This document shows positions 15,001-25,905 of a DNA stretch of 64,000 nucleotides, piece after piece. The stretch comes from Pyropia yezoensis (lineage: Eukaryota > Rhodophyta > Bangiophyceae > Bangiales > Bangiaceae). Positions within the stretch are counted from its first letter, which is position 1; each line of letters opens with the position of its first letter. The translations under genes were made by a program, and so were the position numbers. The notes beneath the pieces were generated by a model that was not told the DNA's origin, did no database searches, and was given only the letters and a program-made list of their open reading frames with translations. Location: contig CM020620.1 in the NCBI GenBank assembly GCA_009829735.1, forward strand, positions 4,270,299 through 4,334,298. The letters are read 5' to 3'.

Positions 15001-18000
15001 CTAGCAGCAAATTCGTCGCTCGATCCCAGGCTGTGAAGGCATGCGAGATTAAACCGAGTATTTGAGGAAACCTGACTTCCACGTAAATTGAAGTGAACTT
15101 GATAATTGACGCCATGGAATCCATGCCACCAACATACGTACCAGAACGGGGACTTCCGGTGCGAAAATGCGTTTGACACTGTTTAAGGCTCGCCGGAGGG
15201 CCCACTCCAGGTCTCAAGTCTGAGTGATAAACACATGGAATGAGGTTGAATTCAACATGTCGCTTTCACAGATCGTTACATCCAACGTAAACATGACATT
15301 GAAGTGGCCTTGGTTGAAGCAAAGGGACGCAACCCTGCCTGAATCGGGGCGTACTCACTCACAGTGCGCAATTGTTGTGGTGCCAGTTTCTCCCCAGGAG
15401 ACACAATCGCGTCCAGACTAGAGCTTCCTCGCTGCAGACGAATCTTCTGCACCACATCCGTGCGCGCAGCAGATCCTGGTGGAGCCAGCCGGTGGCATCA
15501 TCTTCGTGTCGAGAGCAAGAACAGGTCGACGAGCAGCGCAGAGTGACGCCCTAGCAGCAAATTCGTCGCTCGATCCCAGGCTGTGAAGGCATGCGAGATT
15601 AAACCGAGTATTTGAGGAAACCTGACTTCCACGTAAATTGAAGTGAACTTGATAATTGACGCCCATGGAATCCATGCCACCAACATACGTACCAGAACGG
15701 GGACTTCCGGTGCGAAAATGCGTTTGACACTGTTTAAGGCTCGCCGGAGGGCCCACTCCAGGTCTCAAGTCTGAGTGATAAACACATGGAATGAGGTTGA
15801 ATTCAACATGTCGCTTTCACAGATCGTTACATCCAACGTAAACATGACATTGAAGTGGCCTTGGTTGAAGCAAAGGGACGCAACCCTGCCTGAATCGGGG
15901 CGTACTCACTCACAGTGCGCAATTGTTGTGGTGCCAGTTTCTCCTCCAGGAGACACAATCGCGTCCAGACTAGAGCTTCCTCGCTGCAGACGAATCTTCT
16001 GCACCACATCCCGTGCGCGCAGCAGATCCTGGTGGAGCCAGCGGTGACATCATCCTTCGTGTCGAGAGCAAGAACAGGTCGACGAGCAGCGCAGAGTGAC
16101 GCCCTAGCAGCAAATTCGTCGCTCGATCCCAGGCTGTGAAGGCATGCGAGATTAAACCGAGTATTTGAGGAAACCTGACTTCCACGTAAATTGAAGTGAA
16201 CTTGATAATTGACGCCCATGGAATCCATGCCACCAACATACGTACCAGAACGGGGACTTCCGGTGCGAAAATGCGTTTGACACTGTTAAGGCTCGCCGGA
16301 GGGCCCACTCCAGGTCTCAAGTCTGAGTGATAAACACATGGAATGAGGTTGAATTCAAACATGTCGCTTTCACAGATCGTTACATCCAACGTAAACATGA
16401 CATTGAAGTGGCCTTGGTTGAAGCAAAGGGACGCAACCCTGCCTGAATCGGGGCGTACTCACTCACAGTGCGCAATTGTTGTGGTGCCAGTTTCTCCCCC
16501 AGAGACACAATCGCGTCCAGACTAGAGCTTCCTCGCTGCAGACGAATCTTCTGCACCACATCCGTGCGCGCAGCAGATCCTGGTGGAGCCAGCGGTGACA
16601 TCATCCTCGTGTCGAGAGCAAGAACAGGTCGACGAGCAGCGCAGAGTGACGCCCTAGCAGCAAATTCGTCGCTCGATCCCAGGCTGTGAAGGCATGCGAG
16701 ATTAAACCGAGTATTTGAGGAAACCTGACTTCCACGTAAATTGAAGTGAACTTGATAATTGACGCCCATGGAATCCATGCCACAACATACGTACCAGAAC
16801 GGGGACTTCCGGTGCGAAAATGCGTTTGACACTGTTTAAGGCTCGCCGGAGGGCCCACTCCAGGTCTCAAGTCTGAGTGATAAACACATGGAATGAGGTT
16901 GAATTCAACATGTCGCTTTCACAGATCGTTACATCCAACGTAAACATGACATTGAAGTGGCCTTGGTTGAAGCAAAGGGACGCAACCCTGCCTGAATCGG
17001 GGGCGTACTCACTCACAGTGCGCAATTGTTGTGGTGCCAGTTTCTCCTCCAGGAGACACAATCGCGTCCAGACTAGAGCTTCCTCGCTGCAGACGAATCT
17101 TCTGCACCACATCCGTGCGCGCAGCAGATCCTGGTGGAGCCAGCGGTGGCATCATCTTCGTGTCGAGAGCAAGAACAGGTCGACGAGCAGCGCAGAGTGA
17201 CGCCCTAGCAGCAAATTCGTCGCTCGATCCCAGGCTGTGAAGGCATGCGAGATTAAACCGAGTATTTGAGGAAACCTGACTTCCACGTAAATTGAAGTGA
17301 ACTTGATATTTGACGCCCATGGAATCCATGCCACCAACATACGTACCAGAACGGGGACTTCCCGGTGCGAAAATGCGTTTGACACTGTTTAAGGCTCGCC
17401 GGAGGGCCCACTCCAGGTCTCAAGTCTGAGTGATAACACATGGAATGAGGTTGAATTCAACATGTCGCTTTCACAGATCGTTACATCCAACGTAAACATG
17501 ACATTGAAGTGGCCTTGGTTGAAGCAAAGGGACGCAACCCTGCCTGAATCGGGGCGTACTCACTCACAGTGCGCAATTGTTGTGGTGCCAGTTTCTCCCC
17601 CAGGAGACACAATCGCGTCCAGACTAGAGCTTCCTCGCTGCAGACGAATCTTCTGCACCACATCCGTGCGCGCAGCAGATCCTGGTGGAGCCAGCGGTGA
17701 CATCATCCTCGTGTCGAGAGCAAGAACAGGTCGACGAGCAGCGCAGAGTGACGCCCTAGCAGCAAATTCGTCGCTCGATCCCAGGCTGTGAAGGCATGCG
17801 AGATTAAACCGAGTATTTGAGGAAACCTGACTTCCACGTAAATTGAAGTGAACTTGATAATTGACGCCCATGGAATCCATGCCACCAACATACGTACCAG
17901 AACGGGGACTTCCGGTGCGAAAATGCGTTTGACACTGTTTAAGGCTCGCCGGAGGGCCCACTCCAGGTCTCAAGTCTGAGTGATAAACACATGGAATGAG

Positions 18001-21000
18001 GTTGAATTCAACATGTCGCTTTCACAGATCGTTACATCCAACGTAAACATGACATTGAAGTGGCCTTGGTTGAAGCAAAGGGACGCAACCCTGCCTGAAT
18101 CGGGGCGTACTCACTCACAGTGCGCAATTGTTGTGGTGCCAGTTTCTCCTCCAGGAGACACAATCGCGTCCAGACTAGAGCTTCCTCGCTGCAGACGAAT
18201 CTTCTGCACCACATCCGTGCGCGCAGCAGATCCTGGTGGAGCCAGCGGTGGCATCATCTCGTGTCGAGAGCAAGAACAGGTCGACGAGCAGCGCAGAGTG
18301 ACGCCCTAGCAGCAAATTCGTCGCTCGATCCCAGGCTGTGAAGGCATGCGAGATTAAACCGAGTATTTGAGGAAACCTGACTTCCACGTAAATTGAAGTG
18401 AACTTGATAATTGACGCCCATGGAATCCATGCCACCAACATACGTACCAGAACGGGGACTTCCGGTGCGAAAATGCGTTTGACACTGTTTAAGGCTCGCC
18501 GGAGGGCCCACTCCAGGTCTCAAGTCTGAGTGATAAACACATGGAATGAGGTTGAATTCAACATGTCGCTTTCACAGATCGTTACATCCAACGTAAACAT
18601 GACATTGAAGTGGCCTTGGTTGAAGCAAAGGGACGCAACCCTGCCTGAATCGGGGCGTACTCACTCACAGTGCGCAATTGTTGTGGTGCCAGTTTCTCCC
18701 CAGGAGACACAATCGCGTCCAGACTAGAGCTTCCTCGCTGCAGACGAATCTTCTGCACCACATCCGTGCGCGCAGCAGATCCTGGTGGAGCCAGCGGTGA
18801 CATCATCTCGTGTCGAGAGCAAGAACAGGTCGACGAGCAGCGCAGAGTGACGCCCTAGCAGCAAATTCGTCGCTCGATCCCAGGCTGTGAAGGCATGCGA
18901 GATTAAACCGAGTATTTGAGGAAACCTGACTTCCACGTAAATTGAAGTGAACTTGATAATTGACGCCCATGGAATCCATGCCACCAACATACGTACCAGA
19001 ACGGGGACTTCCGGTGCGAAAATGCGTTTGACACTGTTTAAGGCTCGCCGGAGGGCCCACTCCAGGTCTCAAGTCTGAGTGATAAACACATGGAATGAGG
19101 TTGAATTCAACATGTCGCTTTCACAGATCGTTACATCCAACGTAAACATGACATTGAAGTGGCCTTGGTTGAAGCAAAGGGACGCAACCCTGCCTGAATC
19201 GGGGCGTACTCACTCACAGTGCGCAATTGTTGTGGTGCCAGTTTCTCCTCCAGGAGACACAATCGCGTCCAGACTAGAGCTTCCTCGCTGCAGACGAATC
19301 TTCTGCACCACATCCGTGCGCGCAGCAGATCCTGGTGGAGCCAGCGGTGGCATCATCTTCGTGTCGAGAGCAAGAACAGGTCGACGAGCAGCGCAGAGTG
19401 ACGCCCTAGCAGCAAATTCGTCGCTCGATCCCAGGCTGTGAAGGCATGCGAGATTAAACCGAGTATTTGAGGAAACCTGACTTCCACGTAAATTGAAGTG
19501 AACTTGATAATTGACGCCCATGGAATCCATGCCACCGACATACGTACCAGAACGGGGACTTCCGGTGCGAAAATGCGTTTGACACTGTTTAAGGCTCGCC
19601 GGAGGGCCCACTCCAGGTCTCAAGTCTGAGTGATAAACACATGGAATGAGGTTGAATTCAACATGTCGCTTTCACAGATCGTTACATCCAACGTAAACAT
19701 GACATTGAAGTGGCCTTGGTTGAAGCAAAGGGACGCAACCCTGCCTGAATCGGGGCGTACTCACTCACAGTGCGCAATTGTTGTGGTGCCAGTTTCTCCT
19801 CCAGGAGACACAATCGCGTCCAGACTAGAGCTTCCTCGCTGCAGACGAATCTTCTGCACCACATCCGTGCGCGCAGCAGATCCTGGTGGAGCCAGCGGTG
19901 GCATCATCTTCGTGTCGAGAGCAAGAACAGGTCGACGAGCAGCGCAGAGTGACGCCCTAGCAGCAAATTCGTCGCTCGATCCCAGGCTGTGAAGGCATGC
20001 GAGATTAAACCGAGTATTTGAGGAAACCTGACTTCCACGTAAATTGAAGTGAACTTGATAATTGACGCCCATGGAATCCATGCCACCAACATACGTACCA
20101 GAACGGGGACTTCCGGTGCGAAAATGCGTTTGACACTGTTTAAGGCTCGCCGGAGGGCCCACTCCAGGTCTCAAGTCTGAGTGATAAACACATGGAATGA
20201 GGTTGAATTCAACATGTCGCTTTCACAGATCGTTACATCCAACGTAAACATGACATTGAAGTGGCCTTGGTTGAAGCAAAGGGACGCAACCCTGCCTGAA
20301 TCGGGGCGTACTCACTCACAGTGCGCAATTGTTGTGGTGCCAGTTTCTCCCCCAGGAGACACAATCGCGTCCAGACTAGAGCTTCCTCGCTGCAGACGAA
20401 TCTTCTGCACCACATCCGTGCGCGCAGCAGATCCTGGTGGAGCCAGCGGTGACATCATCCTCGTGTCGAGAGCAAGAACAGGTCGACGAGCAGCGCAGAG
20501 TGACGCCCTAGCAGCAAATTCGTCGCTCGATCCCAGGCTGTGAAGGCATGCGAGATTAAACCGAGTTTGAGGAAACCTGACTTCCACGTAAATTGAAGTG
20601 AACTTGATAATTGACGCCCATGGAATCCATGCCACCAACATACGTACCAGAACGGGGACTTCCGGTGCGAAAATGCGTTTGACACTGTTTAAGGCTCGCC
20701 GGAGGGCCCACTCCAGGTCTCAAGTCTGAGTGATAAACACATGGAATGAGGTTGAATTCAACATGTCGCTTTCACAGATCGTTACATCCAACGTAAACAT
20801 GACATTGAAGTGGCCTTGGTTGAAGCAAAGGGACGCAACCCTGCCTGAATCGGGGCGTACTCACTCACAGTGCGCAATTGTTGTGGTGCCAGTTTCTCCT
20901 CCAGGAGACACAATCGCGTCCAGACTAGAGCTTCCTCGCTGCAGACGAATCTTCTGCACCACATCCGTGCGCGCAGCAGATCCTGGTGGAGCCAGCGGTG

Positions 21001-24000
21001 CATCATCTTCGTGTCGAGAGCAAGAACAGGTCGACGAGCAGCGCAGAGTGACGCCCTAGCAGCAAATTCGTCGCTCGATCCCAGGCTGTGAAGGCATGCG
21101 AGATTAAACCGAGTATTTGAGGAAACCTGACTTCCACGTAAATTGAAGTGAACTTGATAATTGACGCCCATGGAATCCATGCCACCAACATACGTACCAG
21201 AACGGGGACTTCCGGTGCGAAAATGCGTTTGACACTGTTTAAGGCTCGCCGGAGGGCCCACTCCAGGTCTCAAGTCTGAGTGATAAACACATGGAATGAG
21301 GTTGAATTCAACATGTCGCTTTCACAGATCGTTACATCCAACGTAAACATGACATTGAAGTGGCCTTGGTTGAAGCAAAGGGACGCAACCCTGCCTGAAT
21401 CGGGGCGTACTCACTCACAGTGCGCAATTGTTGTGGTGCCAGTTTCTCCTCCAGGAGACACAATCGCGTCCAGACTAGAGCTTCCTCGCTGCAGACGAAT
21501 CTTCTGCACCACATCCGTGCGCGCAGCAGATCCTGGTGGAGCCAGCGGTGGCATCATCTCGTGTCGAGAGCAAGAACAGGTCGACGAGCAGCGCAGAGTG
21601 ACGCCCTAGCAGCAAAATTCGTCGCTCGATCCCAGGCTGTGAAGGCATGCGAGATTAAACCGAGTATTTGAGGAAACCTGACTTCCACGTAAATTGAAGT
21701 GAACTTGATAATTGACGCCCATGGAATCCATGCCACCAACATACGTACCAGAACGGGGACTTCCGGTGCGAAAATGCGTTTGACACTGTTTAAGGCTCGC
21801 CGGAGGGCCCACTCCAGGTCTCAAGTCTGAGTGATAAACACATGGAATGAGGTTGAATTCAACATGTCGCTTTCACAGATCGTTACATCCAACGTAAACA
21901 TGACATTGAAGTGGCCTTGGTTGAAGCAAAGGGACGCAACCCTGCCTGAATCGGGGCGTACTCACTCACAGTGCGCAATTGTTGTGGTGCCAGTTTCTCC
22001 TCCAGGAGACACAATCGCGTCCAGACTAGAGCTTCCTCGCTGCAGACGAATCTTCTGCACCACATCCGTGCGCGCAGCAGATCCTGGTGGAGCCAGCGGT
22101 GACATCATCCTCGTGTCGAGAGCAAGAACAGGTCGACGAGCAGCGCAGAGTGACGCCCTAGCAGCAAATTCGTCGCTCGATCCCAGGCTGTGAAGGCATG
22201 CGAGATTAAACCGAGTATTTGAGGAAACCTGACTTCCACGTAAATTGAAGTGAACTTGATAATTGACGCCCATGGAATCCATGCCACCAACATACGTACC
22301 AGAACGGGGACTTCCGGTGCGAAAATGCGTTTGACACTGTTTAAGGCTCGCCGGAGGGCCCACTCCAGGTCTCAAGTCTGAGTGATAAACACATGGAATG
22401 AGGTTGAATTCAACATGTCGCTTTCACAGATCGTTACATCCAACGTAAACATGACATTGAAGTGGCCTTGGTTGAAGCAAAGGGACGCAACCCTGCCTGA
22501 ATCGGGGCGTACTCACTCACAGTGCGCAATTGTTGTGGTGCCAGTTTCTCCTCCAGGAGACACAATCGCGTCCAGACTAGAGCTTCCTCGCTGCAGACGA
22601 ATCTTCTGCACCACATCCGTGCGCGCAGCAGATCCTGGTGGAGCCAGCGGTGGCATCATCCTTCGTGTCGAGAGCAAGAACAGGTCGACGAGCAGCGCAG
22701 AGTGACGCCCTAGCAGCAAATTCGTCGCTCGATCCCAGGCTGTGAAGGCATGCGAGATTAAACCGAGTATTTGAGGAAACCTGACTTCCACGTAAATTGA
22801 AGTGAACTTGATAATTGACGCCCATGGAATCCATGCCACCAACATACGTACCAGAACGGGGACTTCCGGTGCGAAAATGCGTTTGACACTGTTTAAGGCT
22901 CGCCGGAGGGCCCCTCCAGGTCTCAAGTCTGAGTGATAAACACATGGAATGAGGTTGAATTCAACATGTCGCTTTCACAGATCGTTACATCCAACGTAAA
23001 CATGACATTGAAGTGGCCTTGGTTGAAGCAAAGGGACGCAACCCTGCCTGAATCGGGGCGTACTCACTCACAGTGCGCAATTGTTGTGGTGCCAGTTTCT
23101 CCTCCAGGAGACACAATCGCGTCCAGACTAGAGCTTCCTCGCTGCAGACGAATCTTCTGCACCACATCCGTGCGCGCAGCAGATCCTGGTGGAGCCAGCG
23201 GTGGCATCATCTTCGTGTCGAGAGCAAGAACAGGTCGACGAGCAGCGCAGAGTGACGCCCTAGCAGCAAATTCGTCGCTCGATCCCAGGCTGTGAAGGCA
23301 TGCGAGATTAAACCGAGTATTTGAGGAAACCTGACTTCCACGTAAATTGAAGTGAACTTGATAATTGACGCCCATGGAATCCATGCCACCAACATACGTA
23401 CCAGAACGGGGACTTCCGGTGCGAAAATGCGTTTGACACTGTTTAAGGCTCGCCGGAGGGCCCACTCCAGGTCTCAAGTCTGAGTGATAAACACATGGAA
23501 TGAGGTTGAATTCAACATGTCGCTTTCACAGATCGTTACATCCAACGTAAACATGACATTGAAGTGGCCTTGGTTGAAGCAAAGGGACGCAACCCTGCCT
23601 GAATCGGGGCGTACTCACTCACAGTGCGCAATTGTTGTGGTGCCAGTTTCTCCTCCAGAGACACAATCGCGTCCAGACTAGAGCTTCCTCGCTGCAGACG
23701 AATCTTCTGCACCACATCCGTGCGCGCAGCAGATCCTGGTGGAGCCAGCGGTGGCATCATCTTCGTGTCGAGAGCAAGAACAGGTCGACGAGCAGCGCAG
23801 AGTGACGCCCTAGCAGCAAATTCGTCGCTCGATCCCAGGCTGTGAAGGCATGCGAGATTAAACCGAGTATTTGAGGAAACCTGACTTCCACGTAAATTGA
23901 AGTGAACTTGATAATTGACGCCCATGGAATCCATGCCACCAACATACGTACCAGAACGGGGACTTCCGGTGCGAAAATGCGTTTGACACTGTTTAAGGCT

Positions 24001-24869
24001 CGCCGGAGGGCCCACTCCAGGTCTCAAGTCTGAGTGATAAACACATGGAATGAGGTTGAATTCAACATGTCGCTTTCACAGATCGTTACATCCAACGTAA
24101 ACATGACATTGAAGTGGCCTTGGTTGAAGCAAAGGGACGCAACCCTGCCTGAATCGGGGCGTACTCACTCACAGTGCGCAATTGTTGTGGTGCCAGTTTC
24201 TCCTCCAGGAGACACAATCGCGTCCAGACTAGAGCTTCCTCGCTGCAGACGAATCTTCTGCACCACATCCGTGCGCGCAGCAGATCCTGGTGGAGCCAGC
24301 GGTGCATCATCTTCGTGTCGAGAGCAAGAACAGGTCGACGAGCAGCGCAGAGTGACGCCCTAGCAGCAAATTCGTCGCTCGATCCCAGGCTGTGAAGGCA
24401 TGCGAGATTAAACCGAGTATTTGAGGAAACCTGACTTCCACGTAAATTGAAGTGAACTTGATAATTGACGCCCATGGAATCCATGCCACCAACATACGTA
24501 CCAGAACGGGGACTTCCGGTGCGAAAATGCGTTTGACACTGTTTAAGGCTCGCCGGAGGGCCCACTCCAGGTCTCAAGTCTGAGTGATAAACACATGGAA
24601 TGAGGTTGAATTCAACATGTCGCTTTCACAGATCGTTACATCCAACGTAAACATGACATTGAAGTGCCTTGGTTGAAGCAAAGGGACGCAACCCTGCCTG
24701 AATCGGGGCGTACTCACTCACAGTGCGCAATTGTTGTGGTGCCAGTTTCTCCTCCAGGAGACACAATCGCGTCCAGACTAGAGCTTCCTCGCTGCAGACG
24801 AATCTTCTGCACCACATCCGTGCGCGCAGCAGATCCTGGTGGAGCCAGCGGTGGCATCATCTTCGTGTC
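1..24869. repeat. 551-bp satellite, tandem array of about 45 copies
   Basis: The whole stretch is head-to-tail repetition of one unit. The same landmark (ATAAACACATGGAATGAGG) recurs every 549-554 bp, most often 551, giving about 45 copies; the array starts outside the window and runs into the N gap. Copies are nearly identical. Most differences are single-base insertions or deletions in short homopolymers, plus three common substitution sites and a few rare ones. Base composition is close to balanced, in contrast to the GC-rich right side. The period is not a multiple of three, so no reading frame runs from copy to copy. I see no tRNA, 5S rRNA or snRNA in the unit. Long homogeneous satellite arrays typically mark centromeric, pericentromeric or subtelomeric chromatin; which one applies here is not visible. 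Confidence 0.97.
7522..8072 (+). repeat. Reference monomer of the 551-bp satellite
   Basis: This copy has the majority length (551 bp) and no apparent indel, so it serves as the reference unit. It carries a plus-strand ORF of 120 codons (7522-7884) and an overlapping minus-strand ORF of 137 codons (7653-8066). In this array only about 14 copies keep the 120-codon frame; single-base indels break it elsewhere. A near-perfect palindrome, CATGGAATCCATG, lies at 7962-7974. I regard both ORFs as chance products of a repeat with few stop codons, because the frames overlap antisense, have no recognisable domain, and the common substitutions change amino acids in both frames. Confidence 0.8.
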
Positions 24870-25369
24870 NNNNNNNNNNNNNNNNNNNNNNNNNNNNNNN
24901 NNNNNNNNNNNNNNNNNNNNNNNNNNNNNNNNNNNNNNNNNNNNNNNNNNNNNNNNNNNNNNNNNNNNNNNNNNNNNNNNNNNNNNNNNNNNNNNNNNNN
25001 NNNNNNNNNNNNNNNNNNNNNNNNNNNNNNNNNNNNNNNNNNNNNNNNNNNNNNNNNNNNNNNNNNNNNNNNNNNNNNNNNNNNNNNNNNNNNNNNNNNN
25101 NNNNNNNNNNNNNNNNNNNNNNNNNNNNNNNNNNNNNNNNNNNNNNNNNNNNNNNNNNNNNNNNNNNNNNNNNNNNNNNNNNNNNNNNNNNNNNNNNNNN
25201 NNNNNNNNNNNNNNNNNNNNNNNNNNNNNNNNNNNNNNNNNNNNNNNNNNNNNNNNNNNNNNNNNNNNNNNNNNNNNNNNNNNNNNNNNNNNNNNNNNNN
25301 NNNNNNNNNNNNNNNNNNNNNNNNNNNNNNNNNNNNNNNNNNNNNNNNNNNNNNNNNNNNNNNNNNNNN
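24870..25369. other. Assembly gap of 500 N
   Basis: Exactly 500 consecutive N. The round size suggests a placeholder for a gap of unknown length. It separates the satellite array from the retrotransposon and removes the array end, the first 45 bases of the 5' LTR and the 5' target-site flank. Confidence 0.99.
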
Positions 25370-25786
25370 AGGGGCGGCAGGCCACTAGCCTGATCGTTCC
25401 TCCCCCTGCATTTGGGTCCATATTCCCTAAGTTCGGGATAGTTAGCTTAGTAGTAAATCCAACTTGGATTTGAGGGTTTTCTGCATTTATCGTCTTGAAT
25501 TTTCGTGTGGCCCGGTGGGCAGGTGCTGGGGTGGGAGATTCTGAGTGGCGAGATTCTGAGTGGACCCTGGGGGGAAAGGGAGGGACAGCGGGGCTTGGCC
25601 CTGCGTCCCCGTCCCGACAAGAAACTGTTGGACCACACACCATCTTCTGTTTGTCCGTGGGGGGATTGCCCCACAACAGGGATAGAGTGTGTGCGACTTG
25701 CACTTCTTCCGGTTCCCCCGACACGGGAGGCAGCCCTGGCACACCGCCCCAACTTGGGTGCCGTGTGTGCTGTGGTTTTTGCCACA
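25370..25786 (+). repeat. 5' LTR, truncated by the gap
   Basis: Matches 34274-34696 over its whole visible length and ends in TTGCCACA. The first 45 bases lie in the N gap. It contains a 15-bp direct duplication (GAGATTCTGAGTGGC, then the same with a last-base change), also present in the 3' LTR. All differences from the 3' LTR are single-base losses on this side, which suggests poorer consensus next to the gap. Confidence 0.93.
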
Positions 25787-25788
25787 TT

Positions 25789-25806
25789 TGGTGGAGCAGC
25801 AGGGGA
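25789..25806 (+). other. Primer-binding site
   Basis: Two bases after the LTR end, the sequence TGGTGGAGCAGCAGGGGA begins with TGG, the complement of a tRNA CCA tail, at the place expected for minus-strand priming. I cannot assign the tRNA with confidence. Confidence 0.6.
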
Positions 25807-25857
25807 CAGAGGTAAACTTTACCTCCGGGTGCACCCGGGTGTAGGGGGCCCTCTGTC
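25804..25857 (+). other. Structured leader between primer-binding site and gag
   Basis: Three inverted repeats are packed here: GAGGTAAACTTTACCTC (25809-25825), GGGTGCACCC (25827-25836), and an outer pair GACAGAG/CTCTGTC (25805-25811 with 25851-25857) enclosing both. A 10-base self-complementary palindrome in this position resembles retroviral dimerisation or packaging elements in placement; the function is inferred only. Confidence 0.45.
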
Positions 25858-25905
25858 TCAGAGGAACGGTGGACTTGGACCGTGTCATACGGATCGTTAG
25901 CCAAC

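Noticed and set aside
355-24395. Repeated ORFs of 120 and 137 codons in the satellite as genes
   Set aside because: They overlap antisense over most of the unit, are broken in most copies, carry no domain, and the common substitutions are non-synonymous in both frames.
1-24869. CRISPR array
   Set aside because: The repeated unit is 551 bp with no short repeat/unique spacer structure; successive units are near-identical throughout.
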